A program made the position numbers and the translations under genes. From JAJPHW01 sp963771505 (GTDB lineage Bacteria > Acidobacteriota > Terriglobia > Terriglobales > Acidobacteriaceae): DNA of 64,000 nt. Positions 38,201 through 46,711 of the stretch are shown piece by piece. The stretch is from assembly GCA_963771505.1 (NCBI GenBank), contig CAVYTO010000002.1, positions 744,001 to 808,000 of the forward strand, in the 5' to 3' direction. The stretch's first letter is position 1; each line of letters starts with the position of its first letter. Below the pieces are notes generated by a model. It did not search any database, was not told the DNA's origin, and worked only from the letters and a program-made list of their open reading frames with translations.

Positions 38201-38908
38201 CGCTGTCGGACTTTCCTGAGTGTTGAATTCCTGAATCGCGTCCAAAGGAAGGAAACTGGCCGGTGTTCCCTGAATGCCTGCTTCGTTCACGACAGATTCG
38301 CCGTAATACACGTCGTTGTCACTAGCGCCGTCGATGAAAAAATTGTTCTCGTCGGCGCGATTGCCGTTCGAGGTGACGGACTGAAATCCGCCGCCGGGTG
38401 TCCGTTGAACTCCGGGATGCAGCGGCAGGAGGTTTTGGAAATCGCGGCCTTGCAGCGGGAGCTCATTGATCGCCTTGTTCGTGATAACTCCGTTGAGAGT
38501 TGAATCGGTAGTGTCCAACAGCGTCTCGTCGGCTTTGACCTCGACCACCTCCGTGGCGGCGCCGGTTTGCAGCTTGAGGTCGACGCGCGCGTCGCGGGAC
38601 ACTTCGACAACCACCGAAGAGCTTTCCGCCTTCTTGAATCCGCTAGCCTCGGCGGAAACGCTGTAGGTTCCAGCGTCCAGCGAAGGCGCAACGTATTCGC
38701 CGGAGCGATTTGTGACCAGATTGCGAGTGATGTTGGTGCCGCGATTCGTGATGCTTACTTTAGCCCCGGAAACGACCGCGCCGCTCTGGTCGCTGATGGT
38801 GCCGAGTATTCGGCCTTGGGCGCTTTGGCCGGCAGCGAACCCGGCTAGTTCAAAAACTGCCAACAGCAGAAATCCAACGCACCGCGTAGTCGTCATGTAG
38901 GCCTTCAT
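35291..38908 (-). CDS. Oar-like TonB-dependent outer-membrane receptor with carboxypeptidase regulatory domain
   Basis: 1205 residues from the ATG at 38908, which follows GGGAG; the open frame extends 19 codons further without a better site. A signal peptide (VGFLLLAVFELAGFAAGQS) leads to a carboxypeptidase-regulatory-like domain (GTISDQSGAVVSGAKVSITN). A plug domain follows (INELPLQGRDFQNLLPLHPGVQ ...), then a long beta-barrel that ends in an aromatic Trp, a typical outer-membrane insertion signal. Acidobacteria carry many such receptors, probably for complex carbohydrate or protein fragments. The ligand is unknown. No neighbouring sugar-use genes are present. Confidence 0.92.
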   Translation of the reverse strand: MKAYMTTTRCVGFLLLAVFELAGFAAGQSAQGRILGTISDQSGAVVSGAKVSITNRGTNITRNLVTNRSGEYVAPSLDAGTYSVSAEASGFKKAESSSVVVEVSRDARVDLKLQTGAATEVVEVKADETLLDTTDSTLNGVITNKAINELPLQGRDFQNLLPLHPGVQRTPGGGFQSVTSNGNRADENNFFIDGASDNDVYYGESVVNEAGIQGTPASFLPLDAIQEFNTQESPTAEYGQKPGVVMNLGLKSGTNAFHGTAYYFHRNSALDARNYFDPAPNPVSALIMHQFGASAGGAIKKDKWFYFLNYEGIRDKVGNPGVYDSPVTSSLASQLGGISNSDGSPNSATYSLPDALAYFNPSSPSYALNQSYCFQNTNSTTCAPNPLSLSLTHLFEPNPGFTLKQSDPAAINFDWLNTNRGDNLVAKTDYNFNDNNVLSLSYFYGNSSLVEADTIALRPEWLSTTSPVTQVLGANWTWTPNSRWVNEAHFSFNKFNEAIFPVDHNVNPSAYGLDTGVTNPALFGFPRINPGSDAFNYLGGNSSWPLETTPSETYNASDTVSYAAGNHTIRFGGQFRYGDVKYFRATEGRGRVDFSDLTDFIDGNVHRWEYLYGNPGRDVSMKGFGIFFQDGYRATQKLSLNFGLRYDVTYPIKDSHNQLANYLPTLPNGQTGGIVQVGQGISSPYQTNYNNISPRIGFAYDLFGNGKTVLRGGAGIIFEEPVIRTFMFSGGGLNLNPSGVPYVDENGNTVQPKGTITSFLVNTTDTSLLNWGLHSGPIFPASAGQSCSLSSQCSVFAVDPHLQTPYVENWNLNLQQLISPTAVLQVAYVANHGVNLYSLVDINQVNPLSTLEDPNLGCDHCESSGRPLNANCTVGGLGLGGPCFPYLGFVTKLGNQGNSIYNSLQVTFTKRYSHGLYLLAGYTYAHAIDTASSNVTAFLPQNSLDYAAERGNSDFDIRNRFTLSVAYDLPSKKSPLQMLEGWQVTTIATLEGSEPYTLYDLGNDVSLTGEFNDRWDFSGNPGDVHWSPKNPIPYIDPSNFTSDANGNVTGGSTPQAQQCYNSAVAIGGQAAANQLNGNPIFANNAGFSSTQGGCYVSGSAVITPPAPGTFGNMGRNIFRGPSFRNWDFSISKVWKFNDRVKMQFRGEFFNILNHPNFDVFSLNNDVSAPGAVGTAIFTPDLGSASNPVLGSGGSRHIQLGAKVIW

Positions 38909-39177
38909 TCGAAGTCTCCCTGGGTTGTTCGTTAGGATTGGGCGAAGAAATTCAAGAGTGGGCACCGCGGGATCACAGGCCGGCTGAGCGTTTGCCGCAG
39001 TCGACGAGCCTGACCACTTGTTCCAAGTGGCTGGTGGGAAAATTTAGCGATCCGTTCGTCATCGCTGTTCGCTTCGTGGGGAGCACGCCTCTACGACGGC
39101 GCAAGTGTTGCAAGAAATAAAACTAAAGTCAATTACGAAATTGATCCGGGGTTAAATGCTCGGGCGACATTTGCCAG

Positions 39178-40185
39178 TCAATACACGTCGCCACCCCTGT
39201 GTGTGCTTGTGATATTGCCATTCTCCACGGAAAGCGAATATGAGATTCCACCAGTGCCCGACCATGAACTGAGATCGAACGTCGAACCCTTCGGAGCTTT
39301 GTAAACGTCAATCTTCTTAAAAGTCAGTGGGACGCTTTTCTTGCAAACCTCCGGAAGCTGGGTTGGCCGAAGAAAGTATGCCCCTTTACCCGAGCCCACA
39401 ACTGCGCCGATTCCATGTTCATCAACCAGAACAGCCGATTTTTCGTCGACCGCGACCTCGCGGGGATGCGGCGACATACCGTCCTGCATGATTCTCGCCA
39501 GAAATACCAACGTTCGCCCCATGCGGTCCCGCTTGGCGAAGTGGCTGTCGGTAATCGTGCCTTCGAGACGGGGAATCTTTAGAAAGTCTCGGACGATGGT
39601 GACCTGATTATGGAAGGGGTCCGGTAAGGCATCTTTCGAATGCAGTTCGCTGTCGTCGGGATCATTCAAGGCTCCGTAGGAGAATTCGCCTTGAATTGCG
39701 AGGCCGGCGCTCGTCCCACCGATCGGTTTCCCCGCGGCGATGCCGGCGTTGATGGCTTCTTCTACAGGAGTATCCTTCCAAAAACGAACATATAGAGCTT
39801 GATCGCCGCCAGCCACAAAGATCGCTTCGGCATGGCGGATGATGTCGGCCACGGCAGGATCCATTGCGGATTGGCGGTCGGGAATGATCAGCGTGGAAAC
39901 AGAGTTAGTCTTGCACAGCCCTTGCACGTAGGAGTTGTAATCGTCGTCACCATGGGCGCGCAGAACGAGAAAGTCGCCACCGCCACCGCGATTGCATAAC
40001 CAGCGGAACGCTTCGTCCAGATCTGAGCCTCCGCCCATCATGGCGATCCCCGGCGTGGTTTGAGAAGTCTTATCGGCTGGGTTGCCGCTTCTGAAATATT
40101 TGTAAGTAGCCTGGGCCGAAGCTGTGGCGTGCGCGATTGCAAAAGTCAAGCTGAGCAGGACGGAGAAGACTAAAAAGCGTTTCAT
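39178..40185 (-). CDS. Secreted cyanophycinase, peptidase S51
   Basis: 335 residues with a signal peptide (LVFSVLLSLTFAIAHATASA). The serine nucleophile motif GGTSAGLA places Ser159, and a conserved FVAGGDQALYVRFW and DSHFAKRDRMGR are typical of extracellular cyanophycinases. These cut the Asp-Arg polymer cyanophycin to dipeptides. No cyanophycin synthetase is in the window, so the enzyme would feed on cyanophycin released by others. It is on the same strand as the TonB receptor but 270 bases away. Confidence 0.88.
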   Translation of the reverse strand: MKRFLVFSVLLSLTFAIAHATASAQATYKYFRSGNPADKTSQTTPGIAMMGGGSDLDEAFRWLCNRGGGGDFLVLRAHGDDDYNSYVQGLCKTNSVSTLIIPDRQSAMDPAVADIIRHAEAIFVAGGDQALYVRFWKDTPVEEAINAGIAAGKPIGGTSAGLAIQGEFSYGALNDPDDSELHSKDALPDPFHNQVTIVRDFLKIPRLEGTITDSHFAKRDRMGRTLVFLARIMQDGMSPHPREVAVDEKSAVLVDEHGIGAVVGSGKGAYFLRPTQLPEVCKKSVPLTFKKIDVYKAPKGSTFDLSSWSGTGGISYSLSVENGNITSTHRGGDVY

Positions 40186-40236
40186 GTCGGAAACAAATAT
40201 AACGCAAGCGATATTGTTCCTGGCGGATTTTGGCGG

Positions 40237-41388
40237 CTAAACCATGCCCTTCCGCAATTCGTCGAGGCGGTATTTGGTGCCGCGCCAGACGATTCCGTCT
40301 TGCGAGAGCGTGAGCGTCATTGAGCGCAGCATCGCATAGACAAACAAGAACGCTCCGACGGGATGCAGCAGAAAATAGTACGCTCCAAAATCGGAGCGCT
40401 TTGCCATTCCGAGGTAAATCCCGAAAATTCCTGAAAGTGCCAGGGCGAATGGAATCTTCGCCCAGCCGTGCGCGAGGAATATGCCGGCAAACGGCATGAG
40501 ATTGAGGACGGCAACGGCAAAGCTCGATGCAATCATGCGCCAGGTTTGAAACGACATGACCGCGAAGAAGTTTTTGGTAACGTTATCCACAATGCCGCTT
40601 GCACCATGGCCCCAGCGCAGGGAAATCAGGTCGTTGCCAAAAACATTGCGCTGCGAGAAACCTTTGTTCTTCACTACCTTGCCGAGCTTCATGTCATCGA
40701 GTACTTCGAATCGCAAGGCTTCGTAGGTCCCGATCGCGTCGTAAACCTTCCGGCGAATCAGATTGAAGGCTCCCACGCCGATATGATCTTTGCTTTTTGG
40801 ATCGGCAACTTTCCAGGGGCGATGGCCGAACACGAACATGCTTTGAAAAAAGGCAATCATGATGCGTTCCCCGACGCTGTGCAAGAGTAAGCGCGGAAAC
40901 AAAACGACATGGTCAGCGCCTGATTCCTCTGCATATGAAAGCGCCCGGCGTATCACATCGGGTCTGAAGAACACGTCGGCGTCGGTGAAGAGCAGCCAAT
41001 CGCCCGAGGCTTGTTGAGCGGCCTTCCACATGGCGTGGGGCTTTCCCAACCAGCCGGATGGCAACTCTTCAATATGAAGAATGCGCAAGCGGTCTCTGGC
41101 CACGGATTCCATTTGACGCCCGGTTTCATCGGTTGACCGGTCATTGACCGCGACCACTTCGTAATTTTCGTAATCGAGCGCGAGTAGATGTTGCAGGACT
41201 TGAGCGATCGTTTCCTGTTCGTTGCGTGCCGGAACAATAATGCTTATGCGCGGCTCTGGAACCGGCGTCTGGTTCCACTTTTCTTCAGAGATATCGGCGA
41301 TCGTGGGCATGCCGATCGCGGCATCCACGATTCGACTCAGCCAAGCCAGCGCGAGCAGGCAGCCCGTGATCCAGTAGAAAACGGTCAT
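40237..41388 (-). CDS. Membrane-bound family 2 glycosyltransferase
   Basis: 383 residues from the ATG at 41388, which overlaps the MFS stop as ATGA. The open frame continues upstream to 41997 but that part is antisense-frame noise inside the MFS gene. A first membrane segment (FYWITGCLLALAWLSRIVDAA) precedes the GT-A domain: ISIIVPARNEQET, VVAVNDRSTDET, WLLFTDADVFFRPD and VLDDMKLGKVVK. Three or four membrane segments close the protein. It resembles the GT2 at 16220-17281 and may act on lipid-linked or hopanoid substrates. Acceptor unknown. Confidence 0.87.
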   Translation of the reverse strand: MTVFYWITGCLLALAWLSRIVDAAIGMPTIADISEEKWNQTPVPEPRISIIVPARNEQETIAQVLQHLLALDYENYEVVAVNDRSTDETGRQMESVARDRLRILHIEELPSGWLGKPHAMWKAAQQASGDWLLFTDADVFFRPDVIRRALSYAEESGADHVVLFPRLLLHSVGERIMIAFFQSMFVFGHRPWKVADPKSKDHIGVGAFNLIRRKVYDAIGTYEALRFEVLDDMKLGKVVKNKGFSQRNVFGNDLISLRWGHGASGIVDNVTKNFFAVMSFQTWRMIASSFAVAVLNLMPFAGIFLAHGWAKIPFALALSGIFGIYLGMAKRSDFGAYYFLLHPVGAFLFVYAMLRSMTLTLSQDGIVWRGTKYRLDELRKGMV

Positions 41389-42617
41389 CCTGAAGCGGCA
41401 CCGGATGAGCCGAACTGAATCGGCCTCGCGAAGCGCATTCCATAAAACAACACGGCGGACGAAACTCCCATGGCAATCACCGGAAGAATGAAGGCGGCTT
41501 GTAGCGAATGGTGGTCCGCGACGATTCCCATCAATGTCGGCGACGGCACGTCTCCCAACAAGTGGAAGATAAAAATGTTGATGGCAATGGCCGTGGCGCG
41601 AATAGGTGAGCTGACCGCGTTGATCAGAGCGGTATTCAGCGGAGAGGTGTTGAGCAGCAAGAGAAACGCGGCCACCGCGATGGCTGGCAACATGATCGAG
41701 CCTTGATAGAACAACGCGACGATCATCACCGGAACGCCGAGCCCCATGCTTACGGCAGACACGAAGTAGTAAGAACCTTTCATGCGCGGCAGCAACACGT
41801 CGCCCAGCCAGCCTCCAATCAGCGACGCCAGGATTCCATCGACCACCACGATCAGGCCGAACGTGCGATTGGCGGCGGCGAGGGTATATCCGCGGGCCTG
41901 CGACAGGAAGGTCGGCATCCAGACCTGAATCCCGCCTAGCGAAAACGTGCCTGCGGCCATGCCGAGGGTGACGGTCCAAAAAGCCGGGTTGCGCCACAGG
42001 CTCCTGACGCTGCTCCCTTGGTTATTGGCTTTTTCGGAGTCGAATTGTCCGCGTGGCGGTTCGGGCAGGAAAGCGATGGCGAGAGCCAGAAGAAAGCCGG
42101 GAAATGCCGCGATGTAAAAGGGAAAGCGCCAGCCATGAGCGGTGCCGAGGCTGCCACCGAGTAAGTATCCGGCAGCGGTGCCGACGGGGATCGCCAGATA
42201 GAAGATGCCGAAGATGCGGCCGCGAAGGCGTTCAGGAAAAGAATCCGCTACAAACGTGGGAGCAATCGTGACGAATGTAGCTTCGCCGATCCCGACCAGA
42301 GTGTGGCGGATCAACAGTTCCCAATAGGTGTGCGTGATGGCAGTGAGCAGCGTGAGGCCGCTCCAGAAGATTGCACCGAAAATAATCAAGCGCTTGCGCG
42401 AAAACCTGTCGGCCAGCGGGCCGGTGAACGGCGCCGCGATCATGTAGAAGGCGAGAAACGCGCTGGTGAGATATCCGACCTCGGCGTTGCTCAAATGAAA
42501 CTCGGCTTGCACCAGCGGTTGCACCGCAAACAAGACAGAGCGGTCGACGTAATTGAGCAGGTTGAGTGTCGTCAGAAGAGCCAGCGCAGTGCGGGGATAG
42601 AGCTTGATTTCGGACAC
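41385..42617 (-). CDS. MFS transporter, spinster-like
   Basis: 410 residues with twelve predicted hydrophobic segments. The MFS motif GPLADRFSRKRLI lies between segments 2 and 3, and NLLNYVDRSVLFAVQPLVQAEFHLS matches the spinster-like subgroup. It is translationally coupled to the downstream glycosyltransferase, which suggests that both act on a related lipid or glycoconjugate. Substrate unknown. Confidence 0.85.
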   Translation of the reverse strand: MSEIKLYPRTALALLTTLNLLNYVDRSVLFAVQPLVQAEFHLSNAEVGYLTSAFLAFYMIAAPFTGPLADRFSRKRLIIFGAIFWSGLTLLTAITHTYWELLIRHTLVGIGEATFVTIAPTFVADSFPERLRGRIFGIFYLAIPVGTAAGYLLGGSLGTAHGWRFPFYIAAFPGFLLALAIAFLPEPPRGQFDSEKANNQGSSVRSLWRNPAFWTVTLGMAAGTFSLGGIQVWMPTFLSQARGYTLAAANRTFGLIVVVDGILASLIGGWLGDVLLPRMKGSYYFVSAVSMGLGVPVMIVALFYQGSIMLPAIAVAAFLLLLNTSPLNTALINAVSSPIRATAIAINIFIFHLLGDVPSPTLMGIVADHHSLQAAFILPVIAMGVSSAVLFYGMRFARPIQFGSSGAASG

Positions 42618-42688
42618 GGAAAAGCGACTATAGCATGGGGCGGGATTGCGGCGATTACGGCTCGGGAAAATTGCCTTGATCTGGAAGT

Positions 42689-43003
42689 CTAGTCCAAATC
42701 GAAGTCGCGGATGGGCTTGCCGGTGTCTGGGCTTTCTTTGGCTTTCTTGACTGCTTCTTGAAATTTTTTCTCCAGCAGATCGGCAGAGTTTCTCTGGTTT
42801 TCGACCGACTGGCGGAAGATGGAATCGCGGCGGCTATCCTGCTCTTTCATGGAGCGCGCGGCTTCTTCGAGGTCGTTGAAGGTCTTGGGCTTGACGGCGG
42901 CGGTGTGGGCAATGATCGCCTGTGATTCAGGGTCCACTTTCAGCACTGCGCTGCAACATGGACAAGTGACTTCAAAGGCTTCGGCTCGGGACGATTTCGC
43001 CAT
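42689..43003 (-). CDS. Small protein with a zinc-ribbon-like N-terminus
   Basis: 104 residues. The N-terminus contains CPCCSAVLKVD, which may bind a metal, followed by a linker. Charged helical sequence follows at about 40-95 (NDLEEAARSMKEQDSRR ... LLEKKFQEAVKKAKESPD) that looks able to form a coiled coil. The family is not recognised. It lies 36 bases from the next minus-strand gene and may share its transcript. Confidence 0.65.
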   Translation of the reverse strand: MAKSSRAEAFEVTCPCCSAVLKVDPESQAIIAHTAAVKPKTFNDLEEAARSMKEQDSRRDSIFRQSVENQRNSADLLEKKFQEAVKKAKESPDTGKPIRDFDLD

Positions 43004-43038
43004 CCAGGCAATGATAACGCAGTCGGCAGGCTACCCGA

Positions 43039-43350
43039 TTACAACTGGATGCGAATCGGGAAAATGTGGAAGAGGTTGAGCAGTTCCCATCCGAGCAGGA
43101 CGACCGCGACCAGCACAATCAGAATCGCCATCAGTTCGCCGAAGTTGAGGCGGCGGCGATTGGAGTCGAAGCGGCGCGCTGCCATACCGAGGATATTTAG
43201 AGTGGCGAATCCGAATACCAACATCCAGAGGATGTTGAAGATCGGCTCCTGGTCGTCATGCTTCCACAGCAGAAAGATCGCTGCCGATAGAAGGTGGACG
43301 CGGCCCAGAGGCTGATACGGCCAGGCAATAATTTTTGCAAACAGACCCAT
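43039..43350 (-). CDS. Small membrane protein, 103 aa
   Basis: Three hydrophobic segments are visible: VHLLSAAIFLLW, FNILWMLVFGFATLNILGMAA and LMAILIVLVAVVLLGWELL. The loop between the second and third is basic (RRFDSNRRRLNFG), which would place it in the cytoplasm. No family recognised. It lies upstream of the zinc-ribbon-like gene on the same strand. Confidence 0.6.
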   Translation of the reverse strand: MGLFAKIIAWPYQPLGRVHLLSAAIFLLWKHDDQEPIFNILWMLVFGFATLNILGMAARRFDSNRRRLNFGELMAILIVLVAVVLLGWELLNLFHIFPIRIQL

Positions 43351-43435
43351 GACTGAATAAAGCCGTTAAGGCGACTTGTTGGAAATGATAACCCCAGTTC
43401 AAGGAAAAAGTCAGTGATCAGGAGTGCGCCGGTAC

Positions 43436-45064
43436 CTATGCCGCAAGGTGCAGCAGTTGGTGGTCGAGGCAGTCAGTTTGCAAGGCTGCGGTGAGGCGGT
43501 CGATGAGGTCGGGATAGCAGGCCAGGAAATATATGGCGGCGGTTGCCCGTTCTTGCAGCTCGTTGTCTGGGTACAGCGCGCTGGAAAGGAGATCCCCGTG
43601 CCGGGCAAGCACCTCTTCCCTTCTGAGTTGGGCGCGCGCCGCTTTACCGCTCAAGCGAGTGATCTGATGCCGCATCTTTGATCCAGCGGTCGCGGCTGCC
43701 GCGACCAGCGTCGGGTCGAGTTGACGGAGCGCAGCGCTGATTTCGTTCACAGTTTTATCCAGCGTCAATGCCGCTTGCGACAAAGCCGATTGCACGTCAG
43801 CTGGAAGACTTAGCGCACCGAGACGTTCGCGGACCGAAGTTGGCCCCGCGAACAGATCAGATAGCCTGAGGTGGTGCTTTTCGAGCAGCGAATCGGGTTT
43901 CGCTTCAATCATGGTGGCCGAGAATCTGGGAATGACGGGCGTAATTTTCCCGAGCAGCGCTTCGTAGACGACGCCCGTTTGCGCGAAGTAGGCTACCTCC
44001 GCCGGCCCGCCCGCATAGGCAATCGTCGGCAGAAGATAGTCTTGCATGATCGGACGCAACAGCACATTGGGACTAAAGTCTCCCGGCGACCGATCGATGC
44101 GCCGCAACAATTCCTTCGAGCTTAACTTTTCGTGCCCGATGGCGAACGCTTCGTTCGGCTCTCCACTCGCGCGTCCGCGGATGGGCAACCGCGCACCGTT
44201 CTGGATTGCGAACAGCAATGTCGAGTCCGGCGTGACTTTAACTTGCTGGTGATAGCCGGCGGCTTCCAGTTCTTTGCCGCGATGAAGAAGAAGATCGTCA
44301 AGTTCAGCCGCCCGTTCGATCGCTGCAGTGAAAATTGGCCGAGCGATTGCACGCAATCCGGGGTCGGAGCCGTCCAGCAAAATCACTCCAGATTCGGCGA
44401 AAACTTTTGCAAACAGCGAAGCGAATGCGCTGCCGAAGGTTTGCCCGGGACGATAGGTTTCTCTGAGCCAATTGGTAGCTTCGGATTCCCCGAGCAAACG
44501 GGAAGCTTCGTCAACCGCGGCAACAATTTCCTGTCCAAACGCGATCGATCCGACCTGTGCATTCGCCGCGCCCGTCGTCGGCGCGGAGACACGCTCAAGA
44601 TGAAAATCCTGGGCGGGAATCGAAACGTGATTTACTTCGTCAAGATCATGGTCTTCGTTTGCCAGCCAGAAAATCGGCACACAATCGACACCAGCATCGG
44701 TGGCTTGCTGGGCGAACTTCACCGCGGTCAGCGCTTTCAAAATGGTGAATAGCGGTCCGCCAAAGAGGCCGACTTGCTGTCCCGTCACCACGGCACACGC
44801 GCCGGAGCGAAAGCGCTCGATGTTGCGCGTGGTTTCGGCGAATGAACTCCACACTACATTTTGCCGTTGGAGAATTCCGGCAACCTGCGCCCGGCGTTCA
44901 GGGGCGTAAACAAGATTTTTGGCGGCCTCTCGAAACCAATCCGCAAAACGTGGCGAGCGCGGATAAAACTGCAAGGTCTTGTCAGCCCTCGCTAAGAAGT
45001 CGCGAAACAAGGCTGTGGTGTGAGGGATTTCGCTAAAGGGCAGACAATGAGTTTTCACCGGCAT
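43436..45064 (-). CDS. bshC: Putative cysteine ligase BshC (bacillithiol synthesis)
   Basis: 542 residues from the ATG at 45064; an upstream TTG would add 14. BshC is proposed to add cysteine to glucosaminyl-malate in the last step of bacillithiol synthesis. The family signatures VVTGQQVGLFGGPLFTILKAL and PIFWLANEDHDLDEVNHV are clear, followed by YHQQVKVTPDSTLLF. The C-terminal coiled-coil region (about 440-542) is normal for BshC. bshA and bshB are not in the window. It is divergent from the SPFH gene. Confidence 0.93.
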   Translation of the reverse strand: MPVKTHCLPFSEIPHTTALFRDFLARADKTLQFYPRSPRFADWFREAAKNLVYAPERRAQVAGILQRQNVVWSSFAETTRNIERFRSGACAVVTGQQVGLFGGPLFTILKALTAVKFAQQATDAGVDCVPIFWLANEDHDLDEVNHVSIPAQDFHLERVSAPTTGAANAQVGSIAFGQEIVAAVDEASRLLGESEATNWLRETYRPGQTFGSAFASLFAKVFAESGVILLDGSDPGLRAIARPIFTAAIERAAELDDLLLHRGKELEAAGYHQQVKVTPDSTLLFAIQNGARLPIRGRASGEPNEAFAIGHEKLSSKELLRRIDRSPGDFSPNVLLRPIMQDYLLPTIAYAGGPAEVAYFAQTGVVYEALLGKITPVIPRFSATMIEAKPDSLLEKHHLRLSDLFAGPTSVRERLGALSLPADVQSALSQAALTLDKTVNEISAALRQLDPTLVAAAATAGSKMRHQITRLSGKAARAQLRREEVLARHGDLLSSALYPDNELQERATAAIYFLACYPDLIDRLTAALQTDCLDHQLLHLAA

Positions 45065-45214
45065 AGGCGTTGCAGAGTTTGGACGGGAAAATTCATCTCC
45101 GGTCAACAGATGCTCATTCTACAGCCCGTGATGCAGTTTACTCGCGGCGGACGAAGGTATATAACTTCGCTTGGCAAGTGTCGCCACTTCTCGTAGCAAC
45201 TTAGGACAATAATT

Positions 45215-46141
45215 ATGGATTTCATGCAAGCACTCGAATTTATGTTCGCGGCCGTGCTGATTCTGTTTGCAATCGGGACGATATTAAAAGGGTTTTTTCA
45301 GGTGCAGACCGCGGAAGCGGTGGTGGTGCAACGCATGGGACGATTCCTTCGCGTGGCGGGTGCAGGAATCAACTTTAAGCTGCCCTGGCTCGATCAGATC
45401 GCCGGGCGAATCGACCTGCGCGTCCAGCAGTTAGCGCTCGACGTAGAAACCAAAACGAAAGACAACGTATTCGTGAAAATCCCGGTGTCGGTCCAATATC
45501 ACGTGATTCCCGACCACGTATACGAAGCGTTTTACAAATTGGCCAATCCGAAACAGCAGATTTCGTCGTACGTGTTCAACGTTATTCTGGGCCACGTGCC
45601 GAAGATGATTTTGGACGACGCCTTCCTGCAACAGTCCGACATCGCTGTCGCGATCAAAGAAGGTCTCGACGACGTGATGAAGACGTACGGGTATGCGATC
45701 GATCAGGCGTTGGTGACTGACATCGAGCCCGACGAAAAAGTGAAAGCCGCGATGAACGACATCAACGCAGCGCAGCGCGAGCAAGTCGCCGCCACCGCGC
45801 GCGGCGAGGCGGAAAAAATCCTGAAGGTGAAGCAGGCTGAAGCCGAAGCTGAAAGCAAGGCGCTGCAGGGGCAAGGCATCGCCAACCAGCGAAAAGCCAT
45901 CATCGAGGGATTGAAAGAATCAGTAGAAACCTTTGCCAAAGCAGTAGAGGGATCGACTCCGCACGATGTGATGATGCTGGTGCTGGTCACGCAATATCTG
46001 GACACAATGAAAGAAATCGCCTCCAACGACCGCAGCAATACGCTGTTCATGTCCCACTCCCCGGCAGCGGTGGGAGATCTTTTCAAGCAGATGCAGGACG
46101 CTGTATTGATCGGGAAGAAGGGCGCGGACGCGGCGCAATAG
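45215..46141 (+). CDS. SPFH-domain protein, paraslipin/stomatin-like
   Basis: 308 residues. One N-terminal membrane segment (EFMFAAVLILFAIGTILKGFF) precedes the SPFH/Band 7 domain: VQTAEAVVVQRMGRFLRVAGAGINFKLPWLDQI. A helical region rich in Ala/Glu follows (AAQREQVAATARGEAEKILKVKQAEAEAESKAL), then a hydrophobic tail segment. Such proteins oligomerise at membrane microdomains and support proteases or membrane quality control. No NfeD partner is adjacent. Confidence 0.9.
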   Translation: MDFMQALEFMFAAVLILFAIGTILKGFFQVQTAEAVVVQRMGRFLRVAGAGINFKLPWLDQIAGRIDLRVQQLALDVETKTKDNVFVKIPVSVQYHVIPDHVYEAFYKLANPKQQISSYVFNVILGHVPKMILDDAFLQQSDIAVAIKEGLDDVMKTYGYAIDQALVTDIEPDEKVKAAMNDINAAQREQVAATARGEAEKILKVKQAEAEAESKALQGQGIANQRKAIIEGLKESVETFAKAVEGSTPHDVMMLVLVTQYLDTMKEIASNDRSNTLFMSHSPAAVGDLFKQMQDAVLIGKKGADAAQ

Positions 46142-46226
46142 GGTGCTGCCTAAAATCGGCACTTAGCGTTGCCGGTCAGTCGGCAAATCCCCTTGAACCT
46201 CGGTGCGCCGCAGCGGCATCTAACAA

Positions 46227-46255
46227 TTGACTTCCTCCTGGGCTCAACCTAGTCT
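46227..46255 (+). promoter_or_regulatory. Probable sigma-70 promoter of ssrA
   Basis: TTGACT at 46227-46232 and TAGTCT at 46250-46255 are separated by 17 bases. This would start transcription about 28 bases before the mature 5' end of tmRNA, leaving a short leader for RNase P to remove. Confidence 0.5.
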
Positions 46256-46289
46256 GGAAGCAGTTCTTTTTCGGCCAATTCCCACCAGT

Positions 46290-46657
46290 GGGGGCGTCAC
46301 GGCTTCGACGGAGATGCTTGCGGCCAAGAGGCATGCCGGGGTCCATACACCCGTAATCGCGTGGAAAATGATAATTGCCAATCAACAAATGGCATACGCA
46401 GCTTAATTAATTAAGCAGCCGTTCTCCGCCGCTTCGCCCTTGGGCGGCGAGCGAACGTCACACAGAGGGCTGCTCTTCTCTTCTACGTCTGGGGAGTGAG
46501 GTTAAGATCACAGGCTAGCGGCACCCGTTTCTTGTCCGTTCTGAGCGGAGGCCGCGAACGTCCTGGGGTAATGCCCAGGGCATGAACAGGAATAAGCATG
46601 TAGTCTCTTGACCAGTAACACCTTCGGACGCGGGTTCGACTCCCGCCGCCTCCACCA
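46290..46657 (+). ncRNA. ssrA: Transfer-messenger RNA (tmRNA)
   Basis: A 368-base tmRNA. The 5' end GGGGGCG pairs with CGCCTCC at 46647-46653, with a G-U pair, to form the acceptor stem. The 3' end carries the T arm (GCGGG-TTCGACT-CCCGC) and an encoded CCA. The open reading frame GCC AAT CAA CAA ATG GCA TAC GCA GCT TAA at 46377-46406 encodes the tag ANQQMAYAA. The tag ends in Tyr-Ala-Ala; in many bacteria it is Leu-Ala-Ala. It rescues stalled ribosomes and marks the peptides for proteolysis. The 3' end serves as an integration site (see direct repeats). Confidence 0.95.
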
Positions 46658-46667
46658 TTTTTTACTC
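46626..46667 (+). repeat. Left direct repeat at the tmRNA 3' end (attL-like)
   Basis: 42 bases covering the T arm and CCA end of tmRNA plus ten bases beyond. It matches 48228-48269 at 39 of 42 positions. The mismatches are one base in the acceptor stem (46647) and two bases just after CCA. Duplication of a tRNA-like 3' end is the footprint of a tyrosine-integrase island. Confidence 0.85.
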
Positions 46668-46711
46668 GCTTAATTTCAATAATATATAAAAATACAGTTG
46701 CAAATTGTACG

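Noticed and set aside
41389..41997. Fusion of a 200-residue extension to the N-terminus of the GT2 protein
   Set aside because: The extension lies wholly inside the MFS gene in another frame and looks like random Arg/His-rich sequence.
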